A DNA stretch of 64,000 bases from Halichondria panicea (taxonomy: Eukaryota; Porifera; Demospongiae; Suberitida; Halichondriidae). Where the stretch lies: contig NC_087393.1 in assembly GCF_963675165.1 (NCBI RefSeq), positions 4,283,502-4,347,501 of the forward strand. The letters run 5' to 3'. Both the position numbers and the translations under genes were made by a program. The notes under the pieces were generated by a model. That model was not told where the DNA came from. It made no database searches and saw nothing but the letters and a program-made list of their open reading frames with translations. Positions within the stretch are counted from its first letter, which is position 1. Every line of letters begins with the position of its first letter. Positions 1 through 9,403 of the stretch are shown piece by piece.

Positions 1-166
1 GGTTACTTTTCTCATTTCCCCCCTCTACTTCAAAATCCTGCATGACATGCACCCTGCTAGACTAGTATAGACTATCACAGGTATATAAACATGAAAACCC
101 ATATACTTCAAAATAGTAGGAACTACATATATTTAGTGTAAAAGCATGCATGCAGGCACACCCTAA

Positions 167-2086
167 CTATTGTGGAAAAAAAATATTTTGTGCATGTAGT
201 CTGTTCGTCAAATCCTCTTCATCCACAGCTGGTCTGCGACGGTTTCGATAGAGCCACACGACAATTGCAAATGCCAGTGATCCTAGAGCAGCAAGGATTG
301 TGAGAAAGACGTAAAACCATAAAATGTAGTCAGTGACTTTGTCTTTTTCTTGAGGATCAGTAAGGAGGAAGTAAAATACAGTGCTGGAGATGCCACCAGA
401 TACTCCAAAAATAAAATAGAACAGTCCAGTTAGAAGTCCTTTCATGGGGCTCTGGAGCTTGAGCATAAATGAATTCCAAACCTATACAGACAAAAAAAAA
501 CATTCAGCTATAAAGTAAATGTACTTTTCATGTTAAAACTTACAAGAGACAAAGGTAATAGTTTCTGCCACTGAAATTACAATAGCCGGCAGAAGGAGCC
601 ATTGCTGTCAATCTGCACAGTTGCTTGGAGGATTACAGCTATCAAAATCGCTATGAGGTTAAAAATTAGACCAATAGCTAACCTGAGTTTTAAGGACATG
701 CTCAAAAGAGGGAATAAAGGCAAGGCCACATGGTAGCCTCGATCCCAGGCCGAGTTTTCGCTTTTATAACGGTTAGGCGAACCCTAACTTTAGTTGTTCG
801 CCTAACCGTTATAAAAGCGAAAACTCGGCCTGGGATCGAGGCTAGGCCATATGGTTGAAGAATGGAATAAGTATAACAATCGTGATAGTATTAACCAAAT
901 CGTTGAGATAAGGAGCTATAATGTGGTAAAAGTCGCCAAGCTTCAATACATTTTTGTTTTCAAATTGTAATGAGAGCATCGAGGAAGCCTGTGAAAACAC
1001 AATATAATTTTATCTATTACAATATTCTAGCTGACTTACCCCACTATTAGATGCCAAATATCCCCCCAGAGAAAATATGAGAAACAGGATTTGATAGAAG
1101 GACTTCACATTTTCAACTTCTTCAGCCTCAAATATACCATCGAATTCCTTTTTTGCCAGTTCAATTCGAGGCTGTCTAGCTTCTCCGTAGCGAAATGTTC
1201 TCCTGTAAACGGGAGGGTGTCTTTTCACGGTTAAACTGTACCAACTGACATTAATGATTGTCTTGACAGGGTTTTCAGGTTGGGAATTCTTGAAGTACCA
1301 ATTATGCTTGAAAATATGCAGAAGTAGACTACAGACAATAGCACCAACAGCTATTAAAATAACGATTAGAGTCTTGTAATGTAAGTTGATTAGATCTTGA
1401 AGGGATGTGTAGTAGTAATGGCCCTCTTCAAAATCTAACTTTGGGACACCTTCTAGAAGTAAAAACACAGTGACTGCCAACAATGTACTGGCATTTCGAG
1501 TGAAATAATACCAAAAAAAGTAAGAGCTTATCTGGTCTGATGCGCAACCTTGTGGCAACTGGTCAACCCTAAAGGAAATAGCATTGACTTCAACGCATGC
1601 AGAACCAATAGCAATCAATAAAATGCATATGATGGGTAGAAATATCCGGCCAACTGATTCAGACACACTATCGATTATTGAAAGGTTAATACAAATGATG
1701 CCTAATGCAAAAGCAATTAGCCACAATCCAATCTTGATAACATTGTATCTTCCTCAAAAAGTATCAGCTAAAACACCAGCCAATGGATAAAAAAGACGAC
1801 CAAGAGAGTTGTACAAAAGCGAGTATAGAAAACTTCCCAATGCTTGATTGATTTCATCCTTAAAGAGGAGCTCTTGAATGATCTTGGTCGCACAATAAAA
1901 GGCAAAACTCTCAATAAAGTAAACAAACAATAACAAAAGCAATCCTTTTCCTCCAGGCAATGGACGCCTGGCACATGAAGCTCTACAGCGACCAAAAGTG
2001 GGACTGCTTACACTACTAAGTCTTGCGATAGGGGTTTGTAAGAGGGGTGACCCTTCTGTCAAATCCTTAGCTTTCCCACCACTCAT
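167..2086 (-). pseudogene. SLC15/POT-family peptide transporter-like, inactivated
   Basis: Resembles proton-coupled oligopeptide transporters (SLC15/PTR, major facilitator fold). Three exons are visible: about 2086-1040, 988-544 and 481-167, with donors GTAAGT and acceptors CACAG and TATAG. Recognisable parts are the N-terminal membrane segment LLLLLFVYFIESFAFYC, the segment YPLAGVLADTF, SYFFWYYFTRNAS, a YGEARQPRIELAKKEFDG loop, and a C-terminal membrane segment ending VVWLYRNRRR. Four lesions are seen. An in-frame TGA at 1754-1756 lies between ADTF and GRYNV. A 107-bp MITE sits in exon 2 (736-842). A 1-nt shift is needed near 600-606 to continue from LQATVQIDSN into WLLLPAIVISVAETITFVS. One extra C in a C run at 446-449 separates LEFIYAQAPEP from MKGLLTGLFYF. 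The first methionine is taken as MSGGKAKDL at 2086. Single lesions could be sequencing errors, but the MITE cannot, so a pseudogene or null allele is the best reading. Confidence in the family is good; the subfamily is not resolved. Confidence 0.85.
736..842. mobile_element. Palindromic MITE in a coding exon, TA target duplication
   Basis: Near-perfect foldback: the left arm starts GCCTCGATCCCAGGCCG and the right arm is its reverse complement, with a loop of only about 7 nt near 790. TA dinucleotides flank it at 734-735 and 843-844, as expected of Tc1/mariner-type insertion. Removing the element and one TA rejoins PFFNHMA with YHVALPLFPLL in one open frame of the transporter. The same terminal sequence recurs near 3300 and, inverted, near 60,047-60,064. 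Confidence 0.9.
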
Positions 2087-2194
2087 CTTCTGTGAGTCTG
2101 TTTCTGACTTGCTTTTCTTGAGTCCAATAGCAATATACAATATAGAGAGCTAGCTGAAAGAAACTAAACAAGTGGTAGATCTATAAAGTGGGTG

Positions 2195-2335
2195 GGGCTT
2201 TTGTGCATGCGATCTATTATCTATAGATCTCATGCCTCGGTGCGCATGCGCCGCGTACGCGTGTGTCTGTAGATTGCAGCTAGCTGCTCATAGATTTGCA
2301 AAAGAATGCTTTGTTTTCTCGAGATAATTTATGCC
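2195..2335. repeat. Dispersed repeat, left part (second copy at 42.9-43.1 kb)
   Basis: The stretch with CGGTGCGCATGCGC, GTGTCTGTAGA, TAGCTGCTCA and GATTTGCAAAA.AATGCTT recurs in the same order at about 42,940-43,115. Its continuation (TGGCATC.ATCGTTTTTAA and GGTGCTTTCATTAAT) is found at 3090-3235 here and 43,300-43,435 there. The LINE tail and pogo-like element between 2336 and 3062 therefore appear to have been inserted into an older repeat. Confidence 0.6.
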
Positions 2336-2689
2336 TACATATCGGCTGGTCCACGAGACTCATTAGCAAAGGGACTTGCAAGCTATGCCACTCCACTACT
2401 GAGGACATGATGCACTTCCTATTGGTCTGCCCAGCTCTCCAGAGTACCAGGGAAATGTTGCTATCAAGCCCCCCCCCCCTCATGCTGTCTGCCTACATCT
2501 CCTCTCCAAACCTGCTAATAAGCTACCTGCTCGGCACATCCTGGCTTGATGACCTCCCAACTCAAAAATACGCAGTGAATTACATAAGTACACGGGCTCA
2601 GAAAAGCCCGTGCAGACCTGATTATGCAATAATGACATAACCACCATGTTGCCAAACACTGGCAAGAAATACAAAGAAGAAGAAGACTA
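2336..2689 (+). mobile_element. 3' end of a non-LTR retrotransposon (LINE) reverse transcriptase
   Basis: The plus frame reads SKGTCKLCHSTTEDMMHFLL then VCPALQSTRE. This is the CX2C...HX4C zinc-knuckle-like tail found after the reverse transcriptase domain of many LINE ORF2 proteins (zf-RVT type). The frame ends at 2640, followed by an AAGAAGAAGAAG-rich 3' end at 2668-2686, typical of a LINE terminus. No reverse transcriptase catalytic motif is present, so this is a 5'-truncated, dead fragment. Confidence 0.7.
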
Positions 2690-3062
2690 CAGTAGAACCT
2701 CGATTATCCAGACACCTTGGTTCCAGACGCATGCCGGATAAGTGAATATGCCGGATAATCAAATAGATAAACCACGCCTTGATCCACCCACTTTATTGAT
2801 AAACGCATGGTTGTATGCGCACGGCATGCGCAGAAGATAAGCAGGCATGTCTCCATGGAAACAGCTACACCGCGCATGCGCATTTGAGGGACACGCCCAT
2901 TTTCTGAATTATTTAATCTGATTAAAAAGAAAACTGCCAAGCTGGATAATCGAGGTTCCGGATATAGTCTCATGAATCAGCCGCCGTTCTTTTGGAACCA
3001 CCAAAAGAACGGCGGCTGATTCATTCCGGATAATGGAGGGCCGGATAATGGGGGTTCTACTG
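2690..3062. mobile_element. pogo/Tigger-like MITE with nested palindrome
   Basis: Terminal inverted repeats CAGTAGAACCTCGATTATCC on the left and GGATAATGGGGGTTCTACTG on the right, each bordered by TA (2688-2689 and 3063-3064). These ends match the general pogo/Tigger type. There is no transposase frame. Near the right end (about 2965-3024) sits a second, near-perfect palindrome with arms ATGAATCAGCCGCCGTTC and its complement, probably a later insertion. A degenerate relative lies at 7415-7573. Confidence 0.75.
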
Positions 3063-3239
3063 TACTGCGGCAGTGCCATTAGTCAATTGGCATCGATCGT
3101 TTTTAACAACAATCATCATCACCCACTATTTGAGCTACCTATGCAGCAAAATCTATTAAATAGTAGCTTTATGTTATATTAGCTTTGGCACCTCACCAGG
3201 CATCGGCACCTGCGGTGCTTTCATTAATAGGTGTACTCC

Positions 3240-3330
3240 TCTTTTTTTGGTCTAGTCTCGTGGACCAGCCGATATCAGGGTCTGGGTTAGCCTCGATCCC
3301 AGGCCGCACTTCCCTGGGTCCGCAAGACTA
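3240..3330. repeat. Fragments of two inverted-repeat families
   Basis: The stretch at 3253-3274 (AGTCTCGTGGACCAGCCGAT) is the reverse complement of 2340-2362, so the two bracket the LINE and pogo-like elements. It is followed by TAGCCTCGATCCCAGGCCG, the terminal sequence of the MITE at 736-842, here without its partner arm. Confidence 0.5.
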
Positions 3331-3404
3331 TTTTTGGTCTGGGAGATAATAATGATAAAAATACAGTGGGCACTGATATAGGGCAATATGTAGCTATTTA
3401 GATC

Positions 3405-3740
3405 ATGTTTGCCATAAATACTGCAATTTGATTGGCTAAAGGAAGTGTTCTATCCAACTTAGAAAATCATGTACATACTTAGAAAATTATGTACTTACTT
3501 AGAAAATCATGTATTTCACTTAGAAAATCATGTAGCAAAGATTAGATAAGAACATTCAAATCTGATTGGCTAAATACTCAGGTTGCTATAATCTAAAATG
3601 CTTAGACACTGTTTAGGAAGTTTCCACATGATTTAGAAGTCCTCAGGGCTAGTAGAACCCTCACTGCGTTCGGGATACTACAACCAGCCCTTTGGGCTTC
3701 TAAATCATGTAGAAACTTCCTAAACAGTGTCTAACTATTA
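3405..3740. mobile_element. Foldback repeat family A, copy 1
   Basis: Arms TTAGACACTGTTTAGGAAGT near 3602 and ACTTCCTAAACAGTGTCTAA near 3715 form an inverted repeat around a GGGCTAGTAGAACCCTCACT core. Upstream is a short tandem of CTTAGAAAATCATGTA units. The same order of motifs (ATTGG.TAAAGGAAGTGTTCT, AACTTAGAAAATCATGTAC, GGGCTAGTAGAACCCTCACT, ACTTCCTAAAC.GTGTCTAA) recurs at 45,722-45,925. No coding potential is seen. Confidence 0.65.
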
Positions 3741-4324
3741 TGTAGACTATAATACTCGTCACCCCGTGCGTGAGCTTCATTGCACCGAAACCGTTTATCG
3801 GTACCGTATACCTTATTAATAGGGATACACAGGGTGCTAAAATTGAAGGATCCCGATTGAGAAGAGTCGCTAACAATAATTATAACGGACAATGTCATTG
3901 AAAGGTCATTGTCAATTAATGACCTTTCACCCCAAGTTAATTAAATACCCATTATTAGAATACTCTAAGGTAATAGCTATATTTATAACCTGCTGCAAAG
4001 GATATATATATAGCTAGATTCACACCTTGTATCGCAGAAGCAGAAGCCATGCAATAAGTAATAAGTAACCCAACAAATTCCTGTGGTCGACATACATGCA
4101 TGTATAAATGTACCAAGTTTTGATGGGGGGGTGCATTTAATCTCATAAAACTCATAAAACTTCATCCAACTCAGTCGTAATAAATTATTGCCACAATAAT
4201 AATCAGAGTGCTATAATGGCTACATGTTGCTATGCAAACACTATAAGTATAACATGTAGACAAGCTGAATATATCTATAAAATAAATTTGACTTCTATAT
4301 ATAAATTTAATGTCCACAGTAGAG
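3741..4324. other. Intergenic, no gene seen
   Basis: AT-rich DNA downstream of the USP22 stop. The only structure noted is a 29-bp perfect hairpin at 3900-3928 (arm GAAAGGTCATT). The short frames here have no recognisable protein content. Confidence 0.5.
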
Positions 4325-7300
4325 CTAACTGTATTCCAGCACTTTCTTGTGATAGAACAGAACATACCTGCAGTGGAAAAAGAGCCAAATCAACAAAATG
4401 TTGCAGTTCCAGAAATTAAATGGCTTCAGAGATTTGTCTATAATTACATGTATAAGAGTGAACAACATTCATTCACACTCACCCTTCACTGTTGAGCACT
4501 TCCTCGAGGCTAGCTTTAGTGATCCAGGCATCGTCACACTTAAACCACTGGTTCTGTTGCTGTCTGATATAGCAGGTGTAGTGTCCATTGTGCAGGGAGC
4601 CACTGTGGTTCACCACCGCAAACAGAGAGTACCTGGGGAGGGGAGGGGGTACAGCCATAGTAACAGTCGTGTCGTATAAAGTGTAGCATATTATTATTAA
4701 TATTAAACAGCCACAAATCGACAGTGTCTAGTGTATGCGCCAAATGCCTGTATACCTGTTGTCACAGCTAGAGGAGCTCCTAGCCATGAAGGGTGTCATG
4801 TCCAGCTCCAGGGCAAACTGAATGAAGTTGCAGATCTTCCTCGAGCAAAGCGAGTGCTCAAACCTCTACACATAACAAGAATAATTTATAGTTAAATACC
4901 TAAACACAATGTGCATGTATTTACACAGTGCATGTGCTAGCATAATAATGGCTGTAGAGAAAGGAACTTGTGCTCATGCTGTGAGGTCATAAGTTTTAGG
5001 TATATACAATACACATAATTATACATGTACATGTATAATTATAATGCTAGCTAGTGCAATGTAAGCAGATTTTTACCTTGAGGTGAAAACAGGCGACAAT
5101 AGGTAACTTCTTGACAGTAAGTCGTTTAGTGAATTGCTGCAATTAATACAAGAGAGTGCCATTAATTCGCAGTTAAAAGACAATTATGCAGCTAACTGAA
5201 TGTGACAATCACCTGATAGCTCCGACAGCGACTGCATTTGATCTTACACTCTAGACCCATGACCTCTGGCCTTGTGAATCTGGAGAGGGAAATTATACGA
5301 TAAGTGTATTAGCAGCTTAAACTTTTAGCTGTCACTACTACCATAGATTGAAAAGGAAGGGGATTGGAAACGACCAGGCCACCCTGTGTCAACAGGTGAA
5401 ACACTCCGCATTATGATTTCGCGCTCGCGAATATTTTAGTTTTTACTGTACTCGGGTTGTATTTCAACTGTTTCTAGCTATCCTATCCACTATCTATCAC
5501 TCAGAAGCTGGGAGGTACTCTAGAGAAGTAAGTTTACACCACTGACAAGCTCTAAGTCCCTTGTCTTTACTCTGTTTTTACTTTTGTTGAGTTTAGCTTG
5601 AAATACTCCATGTCAACTTTTCTCTTTCCCTGCTGTGAAGTCAAAACAGCAAAGGACATTGCTTGACTTGGTTATTATGTATCTAAGTGCTATATAGAAT
5701 GGTTTCATGCTATGGATAAGCTGTACTGTTCATAAACGTTTGCAGTATAGTCCTTCAAACTGTTTTAGTATACTTTTAGAGACACCACGGGCCTTGACCT
5801 CCCACGACTTCATAGTAAGAGCTGTTCCTTCTTGTATAGCATTTATTTGTTTAGTGATAGTGGCTGCGTTGCTTAGTCTACCTTTTAGAGCTAGATTCTC
5901 TTTACTTTTTAACATTAAAAGTGATCAATTTCACCATTTCTATGTATAACACATTGTATGGCAGCAAGACAGGTAATGAGCATGCTGACTATAAATATAA
6001 TCCTTTGTAGTTTTAGCCACATCCTATAACGCAGAGTGTTTCACGCAAACATTTTCGTTTCCAATCCCCTTCCTTTTCAATCTATGCTATTACAAAGTGC
6101 ATAAACTTCATGGGCATCCAGGAAAGTACCCCCTGCCCTCCATAGGGTAAACACACCTCTCTAGACAGCCGGAGAGGGTGGCGGGCACGCTCGAGAGGAG
6201 GGTCTCCCCTGAGGTGGTGGGAGGAGGCAAGAGTATCATTACACTTATGGATGATGACCTGCAAGCCAGTATATAGGGAAGCCATGCCTAACATGGATCT
6301 CTCACATAATACCCTATTATAATGCATACTATATATACCAGAATAGTCTATTAAAACGATAACTTCTATAATTATACAATACTTTGTCCTCTACCTGTAC
6401 TTCATTTGGAGACTATTCTATTGCAGTAGTCACCTCACACTACATATAATTACATTACGGTCTCATAACTCTACCATTGCTAACTACATCGACCCTGGTA
6501 ATAGCTTGGGTTGGCTACCAGCACCATTGACCGAATAACAGTCTACACAGTGTAATACTACCCATTGTCAGATTACAAATGCCTATAGACCAAAAATGTT
6601 TAGAGTGTATGTTTACAGTGCGTACGTACATGTACTCACCGCCGGCTTCCATGGAAGTACTTGATCTGTTAACGACGGTACTAGGAGCCAGGTCCAGAGA
6701 GATATCTCGGAATGGGTCTACAGTAGTAGATACTGCCCTACAATGGAGAATATCAAAACATGGATTGTGTAGCTCTTTGAGAGCTCCGAAAACACGATCA
6801 AAAATCTATGGGTTGGCTAAAATTCATCCTGCTAGACAAGCTTCTTTTATTGAAAATGGGTACATCTACCATAGTGTTAGTACTGTGAGCTTACTTGCAG
6901 CTTTGGCACGTGACATCAGATTGTAGCCTCCCGGCAAATGTCTGGTCCACTATACACCGACAGAGCCCAGGCCCGTTGGCTACGTTGGGTGTCTGGCCCC
7001 CCAGGTGGTGATGAAGGACGTCTAGTGCAGAGATGAAGAATTCGTGGGCGTCCTGCTGTTCGTAGCCGGCAAGGTGGCGGGCATGCGTCCATATAAGGTG
7101 GAGGAGCCTGTACGGGATGTGGGGGGTGCTCTGTCCAGAGTAGAACTGTGAGGGAGGGAGGGGTGGAATTTACTTTAATGAACCAAGTAATATTGAACTG
7201 TCAACAACCATTAAAACACTTGATCTGTATTGTTTGTATACAGAGGAGGTCCGACAGGCGCGGTGCAGCTCAAGCAATTAGCCTCTGATTACACTCAGCA

Positions 7301-9020
7301 AAACATACGACGTGGGCAGATAATTAATTGCTCAATCAGAGGCTAATTGCTTGAGCTGCACCACACCTGTCGTACCTCCTCTGGTTTGTATATGGACCAT
7401 ACGATTACTGACTAGATAAACTACGCCTTGATCCACCCAATAAACAGCGGTGCAAATTTAGTGTACTCGGCTTTTGCTGTCCATAATAACAGCCCATTTT
7501 CCGACAAAATTGCCAAGCCAGATAATTAAGGTTCTGGGTAATCGAGGTCCAAATAATCAAGGTTCTACTGTACTGTACCCTCAAAAGAAAAGTGAGATCT
7601 TTGTAAGTGATTATCTTATCTTAGTCTGTAGACCAAAACAGGAGTGCATGACCAAAAGCAAAGCAAAACTTGCAAAGCGTCAAATATTTATTATGCAAAC
7701 ATCCTTTATTACATCTCACCTGTTGGAAGAGGTTTCCCAGCTCACACACTACACACTGTGTCTGTGTGGGATCATTGAAGCATTTGTGACTGTCAGAGAG
7801 GAAGAAATCCCTCAGTACTGGAGTGTGGACAAGGGCTTGGAGGATAGAGTTCATAAAGCATGTGTTGCCAAGGTTATACAGTCCTCGGAGGCCTGAGTTT
7901 GTGTGTGTAGGAGGGAAGCATCGATATAAAGGCTTTGGAATGCGTTTCCCACTATTAACCTAGACCTATCTAAGTGAAAGTTTATAATTACTATTTGCTT
8001 GTAAAACATTTCATAATGAAAAGTAGTATTCAAAATAAGCATAATTATTGTACCGATTGTTGATCCAGGCTCAACTTTGCGTCTCTTTGGGTTTTGCTTG
8101 AGTAGGTCAATCTCGTCTTTAGTTGGTTCCCAGGCCACGTACATGACAGGTTGTCGGCTCACGTGATACTTTTTGTGAGCCAGCTGCTGTTCTAGCGAGT
8201 GGCTGATTTCGTCCAGAGCAGCATCGTACACGTAGTCCTTACACTTGAAGCAGTAGACAGTTCCGTAGTTGAGCTCAACAGCTGTGTGTGTGTGGTGAGG
8301 GGGTGTAAGGGGATGCATTCTTGTGTCGGAACAGAATTGGGGAACAAAGTTTTGCAAAGGTGGCCTTATTGAAGGGTTGTTTTGTACACAAACTATTCAT
8401 TTGGGAATGTGTATTTTTAAAACACGCACCATTCTGTACACGTACATGCATTTAAAGGCTGCCTTGCACGCGGTACATTAATGATAGAGTAGATAATACT
8501 CTTGATGATACGTACCTACTAGTACATTAGAACTGGAGTATGTAAAAGAAATACAAATATGCATCCTCTCTCTTTCTCACCAAAGATATGACCTGTGTTC
8601 TTGGTGTGCACTTGCATGTGATTGTCAGGTGACATGCAACCAAAGTAGACGCACGACAGACACGTGTGAAGCCGTGCAGTGAAGCAGTGACACACATTGC
8701 AAACACAAGACTTCGACTGTGTGTGTGTGTGGGAATGGTAAGTATAAAATATAGGCATAGGAACACGCTATAAGTAAAGGAATGGCTCAAAGGCAAAATC
8801 ATATCGAGAATTACCACATCCTGTTACAAATTGAAACCCTTGATTGAAAAGCAAGCTTTTACAACGAGCTGAAAGCTCACACACTGAAGAGACTAACCTT
8901 GAGCTTTCTTGCTTCAGGTGTAGGCTTTACCAGGTACTGGTAGATAATACGGTAGGACTGAACACCATTGTTTTTCTTGAACTCGTCGAAGTGGGAGCAT
9001 CCTTTAGCCAGCTCAGACAT
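4325..9020 (-). CDS. USP22: USP22-type ubiquitin hydrolase (SAGA deubiquitinase module)
   Basis: Complete model of 496 aa in 12 exons: 9020-8898, 8716-8581, 8281-8054, 7892-7720, 7145-6895, 6737-6640, 6208-6157, 5279-5213, 5136-5077, 4865-4756, 4632-4483, 4367-4325; phase closes at every junction. The N-terminal ZnF-UBP (about residues 8-130) has Cys/His pairs such as [20 protein letters not shown] and [14 protein letters not shown]. The peptidase C19 domain follows [18 protein letters not shown]: nucleophile Cys174 in [36 protein letters not shown], general-base His450 in [12 protein letters not shown], and D466/D467. It ends [13 protein letters not shown]. In the family this enzyme removes ubiquitin from histones H2A/H2B within SAGA in the nucleus. 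The expected DPFWDISLDL reads [10 protein letters not shown] here. The first Met ([14 protein letters not shown]) is chosen because it leads directly into the family's GCSH start. Two transposon-like insertions lie in its introns. Confidence 0.95.
5342..6086. mobile_element. Non-autonomous DNA transposon, 745 bp, in a USP22 intron
   Basis: Perfect terminal inverted repeats of about 30 bp: left CATAGATTGAAAAGGAAGGG, right its reverse complement ending CAATCTATG at 6086. Sub-terminal GTGAAACACTCCGC near 5396 and GCAGAGTGTTTCAC near 6032 extend the inverted structure. The interior has no frame with transposase features. It lies in the intron between the exons at 6157-6208 and 5213-5279, so it should not affect the protein. 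Confidence 0.8.
7241..7383. mobile_element. Foldback MITE family B, 9-bp target duplication
   Basis: Inverted ends CAGAGGAGGTCCGACAGG and CCTGTCGTACCTCCTCTG, with the arms continuing through GCAGCTCAAGCAATTAGCC. Both sides carry GTTTGTATA (7232-7240 and 7384-7392), a 9-bp direct repeat. Relatives are at 52,624-52,757 and 56,843-56,975. A 9-bp duplication points to a Mutator-like rather than a TA-targeting transposase; an 8-bp hAT event with one chance match is the alternative. It lies in a USP22 intron. Confidence 0.8.
7415..7573. mobile_element. Degenerate pogo/Tigger-like MITE remnant
   Basis: Shares GATAAAC.ACGCCTTGATCCA with 2766-2786 and ends with GG.TAATC.AGGT and CAAGGTTCTACTGTA, like the right terminus of the element at 2690-3062. 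The left terminus is not clear. Confidence 0.55.
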
Positions 9021-9403
9021 ATTGAAGAGGTCAGTAGTCCCTCTGGTGATATGTCTGGCTTGCGAGACTAGTATGTTAGTCAGGAGCGCATGGATATGGA
9101 TATCGAAAGCTAAAGCTAGCTAGCTAGGACTGGTACACAGCAGATGGCAAAAACTAAGGGAAGGATCATCAAAACAAGACTTTGTAAATAATTCACCCAC
9201 GCATTCACCCTGTATAAACTGGAAAGTGATCGTCATTGTTAAAAGTAGACGTTTAGAAGTACTATCATGCAGGCCCCCTATAGTACCACAGGGGGAAACC
9301 CACAGACACTCAGCAAGCATTAATAATACATGTAGTATCAATGTGAAGCTTTTGACTACAGTATATACAACACAAACATAAAACATAGCTTTAGTTATAA
9401 AAG
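9021..9403. other. Intergenic between USP22 start and NUBP1 stop
   Basis: 383 bp separate the NUBP1 stop from the USP22 start codon. The stretch must hold the USP22 promoter and NUBP1 3' end; no clear TATA box or other site was recognised. Confidence 0.5.

Noticed and set aside
1754-1756. TGA as selenocysteine in the SLC15-like gene
   Set aside because: The gene also has a MITE insertion and two frameshifts, and no selenocysteine precedent at this position is known to me.
6082-6327. Longer USP22 exon using the acceptor near 6,250
   Set aside because: It brings stops or breaks phase; the acceptor CTCAG at 6,209-6,210 keeps the frame from the 6,640-6,737 exon.
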